Notes: generated from the letters alone by a model not told the origin. Shown: positions 1 to 10,290, counted from the stretch's first letter. The stretch is 51,354 nucleotides of DNA from Nemertoderma westbladi (GCA_032718475.1 JAUCBJ010001345.1:1-51354); one strand, 5' to 3'. Program-made: numbers and translations.

Positions 1-1166
1 TTCTAATGAGTTATCTACAAACGACCTGTTGGTTTTACTTTCGTCTGAATTAGCAGCATCACAACAATTTAAAAGATTACAATATTCCTGCTTAAACATA
101 TTACCAATCAACTTCTCACCAACTGCACCACTAACTACATTTGGTAACGGCACCGCACTACTATTTTCTTTTTTAACCGAATTCCAAAAAGTGGAATAAT
201 CTTTCTTAATTTCGGCCTCTGCAATTTTATTGCACCGAATTACTTTTTAATTTCTTTTACATTGACGCAAACAGCGTTTAAAATCGGCCTTTGAAACTAA
301 ATAGCGCCTGTGCAGCTCCCCCTGTCGGGGTGATCCTGCACCACGCCACATTTTAAAAATACTTCGACATAAATCATATTTTTCTTTTACAATATCGTTC
401 CATCCTGGAACATTGTGCTTATTAAAACTGTCGCCAGTGAGTTTAAACGGAATAGTTTTAGCGGCACAATCCAACACAACTTCGGAAATTGAGTCCCAAA
501 AGTTAGACATAGCTTGATGGTGGTCCTTACAGTTAGCATTTGCACATTTAACACCACTAGGAATAACAATATTACGTAATGAGGCCTCTACACGATTACT
601 GTAGTTCACCAGATTCTCTGGGGTAGCTGACCCCCATTGAGGAGAACGCACAGTACTTCGTGACTTGGGTGCCTCCTCACAATGAATATAATCCGCTACA
701 ATTACGTCTAATGAAAATGTAAATGGCATATGATCAACAATACTGAGATCATAGAGTATATCAATGTCTTGCACCGATAGTTCTATGCTACTTGAACAAA
801 TAACATGGTCCAGCCATGAGGTTGAACCATGAGCTGGACTAACGAATGTGAAACTATTTGGTGGTAGTCTCATAACATCCGCTATAAAGAGATTTAATTC
901 TTGACACCATTCAGATAAATCCGTATAAAAGGCGATGCGTTAAAATCCCCACAGATGCAGTACTTGCTAGTTGGTGCTGTATCTATTATCGACTGTATTT
1001 TACCAAGATATTCACTATATAAATCACGATTATCTATATGTTGATACGGCAAATAAACATTCAGCATCAAAACTTTGGAGCCATCATTTAGATTAATGTA
1101 AAAACAGATCAATCTATTGTCCTCACGTGGTAAAAATTCAATGCTATTAAGACATTGTTGTCTCAA
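1..1166 (-). pseudogene. LINE endonuclease and linker relic (non-LTR retrotransposon)
   Basis: Minus-strand translation shows the second half of an apurinic/apyrimidinic-type endonuclease from a non-LTR retrotransposon. The core CGDFNA motif lies near 945-965, followed by a LDHVICS stretch near 780-800 and a SIVDHMPF stretch near 725-745, matching the late Asp/His motifs of this fold. After that comes a basic linker and, from about 240 to the window edge, an FWNSVKKENS-type segment that usually precedes the reverse transcriptase. The frame is broken at least twice: an apparent one-base loss near 925-940 just after GDFNASPF, and a shift and stop near 230-247. The start of the endonuclease is missing beyond about 1143, where BEL/Pao sequence abuts. 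The reverse transcriptase would lie beyond the window start. It is not functional. The LINE clade is not assigned. Confidence 0.8.
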
Positions 1167-1169
1167 CTA

Positions 1170-1310
1170 TGGATGCTATGGTACTATGGATGAGTACATC
1201 CATAGGACGATAAAGAATTACGTCGAGAAAGGAAGGGCCGTGGAGTTGCCGTTCGACGAACCGAACATGGACAGGACCTACTACATGGCCGGGAAGAAAG
1301 GACGCGAGAT
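1170..1310 (+). pseudogene. Possible inverted BEL/Pao pre-RT fragment
   Basis: A short plus-strand stretch reads NYVEKGRAVELPFDEPN followed by MDRTYYM. This resembles the segment just upstream of the reverse transcriptase in BEL/Pao polyproteins, where a YxxKGxAxELP stretch precedes a YYLPHH-type motif. Its orientation is opposite to the adjacent BEL/Pao fragment at 1311-1947, so it may be an inverted piece of the same element. The match is short and from memory of the family, so confidence is limited. The alternative is chance coding in a transposon junction. Confidence 0.35.
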
Positions 1311-1947
1311 TTTTATTAGCTTTAGCTGTTCCAGGTTTTTTACCCAGAATTCCCATTTCTTTTGAATAGCGGGGGGAAGTTCTTGTTCCCATCCGAGTCC
1401 ATGGATCCACATTTCTTTGATTAAGTTCATTCTGGCGAGTGTTACAGAAAAAATGAAGTTTAGCAGGTCAAAAATCGAACTCTTTATGGAGATTGACCGG
1501 TGTGTATTTGAATAGAAATGCATATTCAGTTATGTCCCATTAGACTCCTAATTCTCGAAGTCTGGTTTCATTGGAATACATTTTCTCGTGATTGAGGTTT
1601 ATTTCTTTTGGTAACCTCTCCATCAGTTCCATGTTTGGGATCAGAACTTTACTAACTGGAAACCCCCTCATCCACGGCATTCTGCCATCCCAGTGGCTAG
1701 ATTGTATGCATCGTCAGCCATCTTTGCCCCAGTGCACCCATCATCAATGTAAAAAGACTGCCAGATGTTGTTTATTACCTCTGGAGGATATTCATTTTCC
1801 AACATATCCGCAGTTCATTTTAACATGTCGCAACAGACCACTGGCGAGTCTTTAGCTCCGAAAACACGCACTACCATTCGCATTATGTCTAGGTCTTTCA
1901 GTTGTAGACAATTGATTTCAAGCATACTAAGTTCTTTGGGAGTCCAT
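1311..1947 (-). pseudogene. BEL/Pao reverse transcriptase relic, downstream half
   Basis: The minus strand encodes the catalytic and post-catalytic part of a BEL/Pao reverse transcriptase. Visible pieces are VVRVFGAKDSPVVCCDM (about 1840-1890), then FYIDDGCTG (about 1735-1765), which carries the YxDD active site, then an IPNMELMERLPKEINLN-type stretch. After these comes IKEMWIHGLGWEQELP (about 1380-1435), the connector typical of Pao-type polyproteins before RNase H. In-frame stops occur near 1825 and 1670, and there are frame changes near 1520 and 1430, so it is dead. The right edge coincides exactly with the insertion point of Gypsy-A at 1948. The missing upstream half resumes beyond that element at 6657. 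Confidence 0.75.
1943..1947. repeat. Gypsy-A target-site duplication, left copy (TCCAT)
   Basis: TCCAT directly precedes the 5' LTR and recurs at 6657-6661 directly after the 3' LTR. Five bases is a common duplication length for Ty3/Gypsy integrases. Confidence 0.85.
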
Positions 1948-2210
1948 TGTAACGTTCTAATTAACTCTTGTGTAATAATTATTATTGTTGAAAGTGCACT
2001 TTATTAGCCTGTATCATAGGATATAATACATAGGAGTAATATAGCTGTTAATGCCATATGTTTGTCCTGAGTTAAGCTTGTATAGTGCCAGAGTATTATA
2101 AGATATGGTGATGGTGATGGAAAAGATTATTATTAAATCATTTAGACCAAGTTAATTATATTATATTGAAGGAAACAATATTCATTACTTTCAAGTTGTT
2201 AGATATTACA
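1948..2210 (+). repeat. Gypsy-A 5' LTR
   Basis: A 263-bp direct repeat with terminal TG and CA. It matches 6395-6656 almost base for base, with a small difference near 2045 (an indel next to a substitution) and isolated substitutions. It is followed immediately by ATTGGTGACCC, the position of a tRNA primer-binding site, although I cannot assign the tRNA with confidence. The LTR contains an ATGGTGATGGTGATGG run of no known role. Confidence 0.92.
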
Positions 2211-2277
2211 ATTGGTGACCCAGACGAGATTAATGTAGAGTAAAGTAAGTGTAAGTTGTGAAGTATAAAAAGATAGT

Positions 2278-3264
2278 GTGTGGACAATGGGAGACTTCAC
2301 TCAATACAGGAAAGCTGAATTATCTGCGGCGCTTCAACTACTGAATGAACATGATCCGAATTTTAATGCACCTGATCTCAAAACAGAAATAATCGAAGTG
2401 TTGAAACGTGAGAATCGTTCTGCAGTGCGTCTTGCATTAACTACGAAAAGAAAGAAAGAAACGCATAGAACATCAACAGACGGAGCTAAGCGCATCAAAC
2501 TACCAGAATTCTACCAGAAAGACCCGCGTATATGGTTCAGTCAGGTAGAGCAACTTGTGGAAGGTGAGTCACCTCGTATTAAAAAACTTAGCTTGCTGGC
2601 AGTTTTATCAACAGACATAATTTTAGAAAGTGGGGTAAACCTCGATAACACATATGACGAAATTAAATGTGATGTAATTCGTCACCTGGCTGATAGTGAC
2701 GAAAAATGACTTCACAAACTGTTAGGTGAGCAAAGCCTAGGTGATCGGAAACCAACTGCGGCACTACGCCATCTGCAGAGACTGGCACCTGGTAACGATA
2801 ATGTAATTAGGTTACACTTCCTTGATATGCTTCCTGAATAAATACGCATAGTTTTAACGTCATTGTCTGAACTTCCAATAGACAAATTAGCTGAAACAGC
2901 AGACAAAATGATTGAACAAACAAAAGGTTGTTCACAAGCTAGTTACCCTATATCGCAGAACTCCGAAATAAATATTCTACGAGATATGCAAGCTAATATG
3001 GCTGATCAAATTACAAAGCTGAGAGCTGAAATTCTCGCATTAAATATGTCACAGTCACAGTCCCCTCAATATTATAGATCACGATCTCCTGAGCGGTCTT
3101 CGAGGTCAAGACAACGGTCTCGATCCAGATCATATAACCCTATGGGACCCCTTTGCTTCTACCGCTTCACATTCGGAGACCAAGCCAATAAATGTCAGGC
3201 ACCATGTAAATGGGGATCAAACCTCCAAAGGCAATGTTCGGGAAACGATTCCACCTCGGCTTAG
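2278..3264 (+). pseudogene. Gypsy-A gag relic
   Basis: This encodes a structural Gag-type protein of a Ty3/Gypsy element. Recognisable stretches are LPEFYQKDPRIWFSQVEQ near 2497-2550, LGEQSLGDRKP near 2723-2755, and SELPIDKLAETADKM near 2866-2910. A serine/arginine-rich segment (RSRSPERSSRSRQRSRSRS, about 3079-3135) and a CFYRFTFGDQANKC zinc-binding-like motif near 3150-3195 follow. Such Gag proteins form the particle in which reverse transcription takes place. The frame is interrupted by stops at about 2707-2709 and 2839-2841, so no full Gag can be made. The start was taken at the first Met after the LTR leader (near 2287). Confidence 0.75.
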
Positions 3265-3836
3265 ACACGGATGTGGTCGGGGTAAACGTTATACATATTG
3301 CCGTACCTGAAATAGGTTCATTGCTTGTAGATACTGGTAGTGACTGTTGTGTCCTACCCAGATGTAAGTCTACAGTAGGATAAAATTCAAACATAAAACT
3401 CTCAGCAGCAAACTGCTCTCATATAGTAACTTATGGTATAACGGAAATTGAAATTAAACTTTCTTGTTTAAATACAAGTTTTAAATGGCAGTTTGTTATT
3501 GCAGACGTTGCTCAGCCAATCTTAGGCATGGATTTTCTCAGATCCAATGGTATAGCTGTTGATTGTGCAAATAATACACTGGTGTTTAGCAAACATATAA
3601 ATGATAATAAATTATACAAAATGCCTATTCAAGACGCAAATATCAAAATAAACTTAATCCATTCTGAGATGTTATCTGAACATGACAATAGTCAGTTACA
3701 AATGTTACTATCTGAATATAGTAAATTGTTTGAACCTGTGGATGACTCAGTACCTGTCAATCATCCCATCAAACATCTGGACATCCGTGCTATTCAAGAC
3801 CACGTCCTCTACATGGATCTATACTTGAAAAAGTAA
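3265..3836 (+). pseudogene. Gypsy-A protease relic and linker to RT
   Basis: A retroviral-type aspartic protease is recognisable from LLVDTGSDCCVLP (about 3325-3365), which keeps the catalytic Asp-Thr-Gly. The C-terminal ILGMDFLRSNGIAVDC stretch lies near 3518-3565. The enzyme normally cleaves the Gag-Pol precursor. The reading frame is broken by a stop near 3379-3381 and changes near 3265. A further frameshift near 3790 separates it from the reverse transcriptase, where the visible frame ends at 3836. Confidence 0.75.
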
Positions 3837-4579
3837 AGAAAGATTATGCAGAGTTAGAAGCGCGTGGTATAATACAACGCGGTGAATCTCCATGGGCAAC
3901 ACCCCTGCTTGCCACCAACAAACCAGACAACTCACTTCGTTTGTGCGGAGACTATCGCATGCTTAATAAACAAACTATACCTGATCGCTATCCCATGCTC
4001 AAAGCGACAGATGTAATAAATAAATTCTCAGGGTGCACTGTATTTTCAAAAATAGACCTCACCCAAGCATTTCATCAAATACCAGTTGCTGAACAGGATG
4101 TGTCAAAAACTGCGATTACAACCCCATTTGGGTTATTCTTATATAAACGCATGCCTTATGGTCTCCGAAATGGTATGCAAACTTTTCAACGCTTAGTAGA
4201 TTGCACCATCGACATGGATTGTGCAGCGGCTTATGCTGATGATATTCTGGTTGGTAGTTCAGATATTAGAAGTCATTTTGAACATCTTCGCCTTGTTTTT
4301 GAGCGTTTATCTCGAGCTGGATTAAAAGTGCGAATGAATAAATGTAAATTCTTCTGCATTGTAATTGAATTTCTTGGTGTACTAATTTCAAAAGTAGGAT
4401 GTCGACCAGTACCTAGTAAAATCGAAGCTATTTGTAACTTCGAGCGACCCACAACATTAAAAGGGTTAAAAAGATTTATAGGAATTTCAGAATTTTACCA
4501 TCGGTTTGTACCACACTTTTCTGACATCGCAGCACCATTAACCGATCTAACACAACAAAATAACTCGGAAAAAATCTGA
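3795..4579 (+). pseudogene. Gypsy-A reverse transcriptase relic
   Basis: Reverse transcriptase of Ty3/Gypsy type, which copies the element RNA into DNA. The motifs run in the expected order: GIIQRGESPWATPLLATNK (about 3867-3925), CGDYRMLNK (3943-3970), SKIDLTQAFHQIPV (about 4048-4090), TPFGLFLYKRMPYGL (about 4121-4165), AAAYADDILVGS (about 4225-4260) with the catalytic YADD, and FLGVLISKVG (about 4370-4400). The palm motifs are intact. The frame ends at a stop at about 4577-4579, near the connection to RNase H, and upstream it needs a frame change near 3790 to join the protease. The RT domain itself looks little damaged. Confidence 0.85.
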
Positions 4580-6331
4580 ATTGAAATGGAATGACAATGC
4601 AGAGAAGAAGGCCTTTGGGAATCTAAAAAAAAAACCCTTTGCGATGCTGTTACACTAGGGTTTCCATCAGAAACATCTGCAATCGAGTTAACGACAGATG
4701 CTTCTCAACAAGCTGTTGGAGCTGTACTTAATCAGATCGTGAATGACATTCGTGTTCCATTGGCATTTTTTTCACGCAAGTTGAGTCCCTTAGAAAGGAA
4801 GAAGTCCACATTTGATAGGGAGCTCTTGGCTATATATCTTGCATTGAAACACTTCCCATGGTTGATTGGAACTGAGTTCACTATCCGAACTGATCACAAA
4901 CCATTAACACATGCAATGGAAATGAAAAATCCAACACCACAACAAACACGTTGGTTGTCATTTATTCTAGAACATAATTGTGAAATCAAATATATAAGGG
5001 GCGTTGAAAATATAGTAGCCAATGCCCTGTCTCATACAGACTCATCAGATAATGATGTTATAAGTGGTAGTTGTCCAGACATAGAAATTGCCAATAACAG
5101 TTGTTGCGTAGTAGTTGATGCAAATGAATCGCTAGCCAGAGAACAATCTGAGGACAAGGATTTGCAAACTTTCTTTGCGAAGACTTCACTCCCACTCAAG
5201 AAACTGTCGATTGGAAATCAAACACTTTATTGTGATGATTCAACGGATATCCTTCGACCATATTTACCATCAGATAGCCGTCACAAAGTCTTTGAACACA
5301 TCCATAATTTATCCCATCCAGGACCTAAAGCAACCCTAAAGATAATAGCAAAAAGATACATTTGGCCAGGAATCAACAAAGAGGTCAAAACATGGTCAAA
5401 AGAGTGTAAGGATTGCCAATCCTCAAAAATAACGAGGCATACAAAGACTCCTATTAAAACGATTCCAACAACAACCAGATTTCATACCTTACATATTGAT
5501 ATTGTCGGACCTTTGCCACAATCGAATGGTTACAAATATTTGATAACTATAATAGACAGATTTACTCATTGGTTCGAAGTTGTGCCTGCAAGTGGTATCA
5601 CGACTCAAACAGTAGCAAATGCATTAGTTCGAAACTGGATTTCACGATTTGGTGTCCGTAGAATTTTAATCAGTGATCAGGGTGGCCAATTCGAATCACA
5701 AATTTGGGGCTATTTAATGGAGAGGCTTGGAATCGAAAAAAGAAGAACAATATCGTATCATCCCGCATGCAATGGAGCAATATAAAGATTCCATCTACAA
5801 TTAAAGAACTCAATCCGGGCTTCTTGTAAGTCTTCAAGTTGGTATTATTCGTTACCTCTGATCCTATTGGGTATCAGAAATACCATCGGCGAATGTGGTC
5901 ATTCTCCCTCACAGTTAACGTATGGCTGTGAAACCAATCTACCTTGTGATTATTTTATAGATATTTCTCCAGAGTATGACCTACCAAACAACTCATTTGT
6001 GGAAAAGCTATTTGGAAAAATGAGGAAAATATATCCGCCTGAAAGAAATCATAAACTTGATAACTACATTCCTAAGGAATTAGCTACGGCTACACATATT
6101 TGGTTGCGGCAAGAGGTTCGCAAATCATCACTTCAGAGACCATATCGTGGACCATATAAAGTTCTAACTCGTAATGATAAAACTCTGGAGATTGAGTTCA
6201 ATGGCTATCCATGTCGAGTTTACCTTGATCGAGTAAAACCTGCATTCTTATCATCAGCCTCATTTTCACAAGTAAAGAGGAAGAAACGAGTTACATTCTT
6301 AATAATTCCTCGTATACATTACTATACATAA
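4580..6331 (+). pseudogene. Gypsy-A RNase H and integrase relic
   Basis: RNase H is seen as LTTDASQQAVGAVL (about 4688-4730), then FDRELLAIYLALKHF (about 4813-4857) and FTIRTDHKPL (about 4879-4910). The integrase follows. It has an HHCC-type zinc module (HIHNLSHPG to CKDCQ, about 5297-5420), the first catalytic Asp in LHIDIVGPL (about 5489-5516), and the second in ISDQGGQFES (about 5671-5700). The third catalytic residue, the Glu expected after the NG of HPACNGAI (about 5758-5784), is replaced by a TAA stop, which kills the integrase. The C-terminal part resumes at 5867-6331, with a GPYKVLTRNDKTLEIEF chromo/SH3-like stretch. Confidence 0.85.
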
Positions 6332-6394
6332 TATAAAACATAACTCATTTACGTCAATAAATCATAGGTCTCCGCCTAAGATTAGGGGGAGTAA

Positions 6395-6656
6395 TGTAAC
6401 GTTCTAATTAACTCTTGTGTAATAATTATTATTGTTGAAAGTGCACTTTATTAGCCTGTATCATAGGATATAATACATAGGAGTAATATAGCATTAATGC
6501 CATATGTTTGTCCTGAGTTAACCTTGTATAGTGCCAGAGTATTATAAGATATGGTGATGGTGATGGAAAAGAATATTATTAAATCATTTAGACCAAGTTA
6601 ATTATATTATATTGAAGGAAACAATATTCATTACTTTCAAGTTGTTAGATATTACA
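6395..6656 (+). repeat. Gypsy-A 3' LTR
   Basis: A 262-bp copy of the LTR at 1948-2210, beginning TGTAACG and ending TTACA. It is preceded by the polypurine tract and followed by the TCCAT target duplication at 6657-6661. The few differences between the two LTRs argue that the element inserted recently relative to the decay of its own coding region, or that gene conversion has kept the LTRs similar. Confidence 0.92.
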
Positions 6657-6967
6657 TCCATAGTTTTCTCAGGCTATCAGAATCATGTGGCAGCGTCAGC
6701 ACTTGATGAAACATCGCTATCACAGGTGAATGCGATCTTGTTTTCTCTGAACCTGAGTAACACACCAACCAGTCTACTATATATGTTTGGTCCAGTGTAT
6801 AACTGACTATTTAGCGATTCTCCTTGGAATGTTGCAGCTGCGTCATTCACCACTCTCATTTTTCCACCCTTTCTTTTTTCAATGAATGTTTCAATGAAAG
6901 GTTTGGAATGTAGTAGGTTCGAGATGAACCCTCGCGCTCCCTGGGTGCACCAACTCCACGAGACCAT
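6657..6967 (-). pseudogene. BEL/Pao reverse transcriptase relic, upstream half
   Basis: The minus strand reads KMRVVNDAAATFQGESLNS and then TGPNIYSRLVGVLLRFREN, the N-terminal reverse transcriptase motifs of BEL/Pao elements. After a frameshift near 6715 it continues AMFHQVLTLPHDSDSLRKLW (about 6660-6715), the region carrying the first RT motif. This ends exactly at the Gypsy-A duplication, and the protein continues on the other side at 1947. The two halves are therefore one relic split by insertion. Sequence upstream of the RT (beyond about 6900) is not recognisable. Confidence 0.75.
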
Positions 6968-7560
6968 CAGTTAAGTAAGCGGCTATTAAGTCATTGTAGC
7001 ATGTTTTTTGCTCAGCCACTCAGCGGTGGGGCGAGAAAGTCTAAATCGGTATTTTACTGTCTTTTACAGTTTAAAAGATTTATGGTCTTTTTCACAAAGA
7101 CCAGTAGAGGTCTTTTCCCAACGACTAGACCAGTCTTAATAGTATTACAGCATTATTTTCTAGGTGCAATATTTATCGAGTATATTTGTGAATGTTACTA
7201 AAAGGTATGTTTGTAAATTTACAGCGACCACAGAACCATTTACCTGGTTTCTATAACTTTTTACATACCTGAAAGTAAATCAACGTACAGTAGATCAATA
7301 TTTTAAATTATTCCGATTACCGTGGGTAACAGTGACAGATTGTTATATCCCTTGCTTTTTACCAAGACAGATATAGAGTTACTGTAACCCCTATAGACCC
7401 ATAAAGTCCTTAGACCGACCCCAGTACCCAGACCTTGTCCTAGCCCTATGGATTTTTAGCACCCCCAGAGTAATAGGTGTCGCAGAACTACAATAACAAG
7501 TATTAGGTAAATGGCAGAATTACAATACACACTCAACCTTTTATTGGTAATTTTATTTAG
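6968..7560. other. Gene-free stretch before the FReD exon
   Basis: No convincing coding sequence. It contains a small perfect hairpin (GGTCTTT, 5-base loop, AAAGACC) near 7084-7103. The right end is pyrimidine-rich and terminates in ATTTATTTAG at 7551-7560, a good 3' splice site, so at least the right portion is probably an intron of the gene whose exon begins at 7561. Confidence 0.5.
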
Positions 7561-8192
7561 AGAAATGTCAAGAACTAGTGTCGATCAGAGTTGAAGATAT
7601 TGTGGCAACCGGATCAAACAGCCTCAATGGTTTCCAACATCATGACACAACAACACCTGGTGGTCCGTGGACTATCATCCAAAGGAGGATCGATGGTTCA
7701 GTTGATTTCGAACAAAACTGGATTGAGTATACAGCCGGGTTTGGTGATGTCCATACGGAATTTTTCCTCGGGTTAGAAAACATCCACAGACTCACGTTTG
7801 GAGGAGTCCGTCTTAGGATAGATATGTGTCGCTCCGATGGAGTGTACCGATACGCGGAGTATGATTCATTCTCTGTTGGTCCAGCTCCTTTATATACGTT
7901 AAGCATCTCTGGATACTCTGGCGATGCTGGTGACAACATATTGGTTGGAGCCCAAGGCACAAATTTTAACCTCAATGGAAAATCGTTTTCAACATTGGAT
8001 AATGATAATGATGGGTGGTCTGGGGGCTCCTGTGTACAAGGGTCAAGATCGGCATGGTGGCTTGGTTATTGCGGCTATTCTTCCCTCAATACATATGGAA
8101 GTACAGGAGAGGTATATTGGGGTTCATTCGCATTGGATGTGCCTCTTGCTACTGTGGAAATGAAAATACGGGAAACTGGTTTCTGTAAGTAA
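7561..8192 (+). CDS. Fibrinogen-related domain (FReD) exon
   Basis: This exon encodes one C-terminal fibrinogen-like globular domain, as in ficolins, tenascins, angiopoietins and invertebrate fibrinogen-related lectins. Such proteins are secreted and bind sugars or other ligands. Visible motifs are GGPWTIIQRRIDGSVDF (about 7660-7713), FFLGLENIHRLT (7761-7796), YAEYDSFSVG (7854-7880), and LDNDNDGWSGGSC (7996-8033). The last is the calcium-loop region, and its Cys pairs with WWLGYC. An AG acceptor at 7559-7560 opens the exon in phase 1 and brings in KCQEL, the usual first domain Cys. The partner Cys expected in the CDM motif is His here (HHD near 7636-7645), and an extra Cys occurs in DMCRSDG. 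The end is either the TAA at 8190-8192 or a strong donor (GTAAGT at 8185-8190), which would make a phase 1-1 exon. Upstream exons are not identified. Confidence 0.85.
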
Positions 8193-8361
8193 ATTGTTGC
8201 TTTACTTTTGTTACTTTTACTCTGAGATATACTGAGATATATATATATACTAAAATATACTCGTAGTTAAAATAGTTATCAGCGCATTCATTTAATAGAA
8301 TCACACATGGAGCTCGAAGACAAATTTATACGGTTATGCAAGCAAAAAAGGGATATAGTCT

Positions 8362-8660
8362 ACTACTAGGATCGTCATGCTGCATTGCAGCTGTATTATT
8401 AAGAATGCTGCGTCAGCTTGTCGACAAAATTGCACCACCACAACTCACTATCACCCATGACATTTGCTAGATCATCCGCATCTTCAAAGCCAGTGTCCTT
8501 TAAGATGCATCTCAAGAAAGTCATGAGCTGTCCACCATGCTTAATCACTCCATGAGGCTGCCAATGCTCATGATTATGCACTGGCTGGTCCTCACGGCGA
8601 AAGCAATGTCCTGAAAAGCAGAGGCGACTTTGTTCTAGTGTCAAGCTTGGGGGAACCAAT
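8362..8660 (-). pseudogene. LINE 3' end (RT C-terminus and 3' tail)
   Basis: Minus-strand coding for the last 80-odd residues of a non-LTR retrotransposon polymerase: LTLEQSRLCFSGHCFRRED, then VIKHGGQLMTFLRCILKDTG, then a stop at about 8399-8401. The tail ends in CGATCCTAGTAGTAG (8362-8376 on the minus strand), a short TAG-repeat 3' end. Three close relatives sit inside the satellite at 39629-39977, 41788-42137 and 44505-44853. It is strongly 5'-truncated, as is usual for LINE insertions. Confidence 0.8.
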
Positions 8661-9015
8661 GAGACACCTGATGGAATTAGATGATAAGGAGGAGACTCAC
8701 CAATTCATATGGCTCGCCCCTTGAGGTTGGGCCTAGAGAAACTGTATTATACTAGCTTAGGGCATAGGGAGATACTGGTGTTGGGGTATTTGAGTGCAGT
8801 AGTGCTTCGGCAGTACAGTAGTATATGTACTCTTATATATCTTATGAACTGAGTTCAAATATAATACTGATATGCAAGATCTTAAACCAGACAATCATTT
8901 CATGGCGCTGCGAGTAGGATAACAGTTCGGTCGTTCCGGGATAACATACTGGTACCGATACCTACAAACCCACCAGAAACGATAACCGACCAAACAGTAA
9001 ATCCAATACTGCAAT
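8661..9015 (+). other. Possible 5' LTR or leader of Gypsy-B
   Basis: No coding sequence is seen. The stretch ends in ATTTCA followed by TGGCGCTGCGAGTAGG (8901-8916), which looks like an LTR end followed by a TGG-starting primer-binding site. A matching 3' LTR is not visible after 12621, so this assignment is an inference. Confidence 0.35.
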
Positions 9016-9030
9016 AGGGAAGGAACAACT

Positions 9031-10290
9031 GTGAGGAATTCAATTATGGACCTCGAGGGGATGAAACACCTAAAGCGGAAACTCGGTGGTTTCAAGAGAA
9101 GTTTCACTCGGGCCGTAAATTTGTGTATATCAAGTATTCACGATATAAACCGCATCGATCCGGTTAATCGCCACCCTCTGTTGGTTAACGACCTGGAAAA
9201 ACAGCTCTTAAAACTAGAAGTTGCATATGACCATCTTGGTGAATCATTAATGGCGATGGATGAAACTCAGTTAGATCTCACTGACGAGTATACCCATTAT
9301 GACCAATGCACTACCGAATTATTACAAATATAGTCTGATGTCAAGATGGCGATTGCACAAAACCAGGAAGACTGTAGATCTATGAATGAAGGAAGTAGGA
9401 CGACTGCTTCCGGTACCGGAGGATTCCCAGCAGCACCAAGTAAAACGGACAATGCACCTCGAGCACCCGTAAACCGACCTCCCAATCTCGAAGAAGATGT
9501 CGATATAACGATGTTCCAGAGATGGAGAAAGACCTGGAATAACTACGCGTAAGTTGTTCAACTATCCCGACAGCCGAGAGACGAACAGGTATCTGCATTC
9601 TTCGGATACTGTTCGCTGGCATTCTTATCGAAACTCGAATATGTCGTACGGATTCCCCAAACCACATCCCTATCCCTTGATGAAGTCCTAAACAACTTGG
9701 AAATATATCTGCTTGAAAAACAGAATATAGCCCTTGACAGATTAGAACTTACGTTGTGCCGACAACACGAGATGGAAAAGTTCGATGACTTTTATACTCG
9801 TTTGAGCGAATTGGCCAACACTGCAGCGTTACAAGAGATAGGAGACGACGAATGGATGTCGACATTGATCACCGTTGGAATTCAAAACGACGAAATCAGA
9901 CAGGATCTCCTGGCGAAATCACCGCCTTTAAACCATGAGGCGACTATTAAATTTTGTCGGACCGAAGAAGCGGCGCGAATAAACAAGGACAAAGTTAAGA
10001 AAGTCCTGGCCCACGGTCCTTACAAGAACACTAGTTTGGCGGGAGCGACTTCAAAGTCAGGATCCTCTTTGAATCAATATCGGAAAAATAAATATTTTTC
10101 TGGAAGATCTACGAGCGCCGGGAGAAACCGGTCTCCATCTCCGGAACGGAATTCCGGAAATCAGGATAAGAAACCTTGTACCAAATGTGGATATAGTCAC
10201 ACTAACCTTAAAAGGTGTCCAGCGAAAGGGGAAAAGTGTAGTGTGTGCCATAAACTTAACCATTTCGCTAACGTATGTCGTAATAAATCC
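9031..10290 (+). pseudogene. Gypsy-B gag relic with zinc knuckles
   Basis: A Gag-type protein in one frame, broken by TAG at 9331-9333 and TAA at 9550-9552. The central part (9697 onward) includes EKFDDFYTRLSELANTA (about 9775-9825). The C-terminal part has a basic serine-rich segment (SAGRNRSPSPERNSG, about 10117-10160) and a double Cys/His cluster, CTKCGYSHTNLKRCP followed by CSVCHKLNHFANVC (about 10177-10280), which would bind zinc and nucleic acid. The first 100-residue block before 9333 contains no motif I recognise and is assigned to gag only from its frame and position. Confidence 0.7.

Larger units (their letters stand above)
1948..6656 (+). mobile_element. Gypsy-A: degenerate Ty3/Gypsy LTR retrotransposon
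   Basis: A complete but decayed LTR element of about 4.7 kb. Its two LTRs start TGTAACG and end TTACA and are nearly identical. The 5-bp sequence TCCAT flanks it on both sides (1943-1947 and 6657-6661), a target-site duplication. A purine-rich tract AGGGGGAG (6384-6391) sits just before the 3' LTR, as expected for the plus-strand primer. Gag, protease, reverse transcriptase, RNase H and integrase appear in Ty3/Gypsy order between the LTRs. Several stops and frameshifts break the coding region. The LTR similarity suggests a fairly recent insertion. It sits inside a BEL/Pao relic on the opposite strand. Confidence 0.9.

Noticed and set aside
1592-2007. Plus-strand frames at 1592-2007
   Set aside because: They are shadows of the minus-strand BEL/Pao reverse transcriptase and extend into the Gypsy-A LTR.
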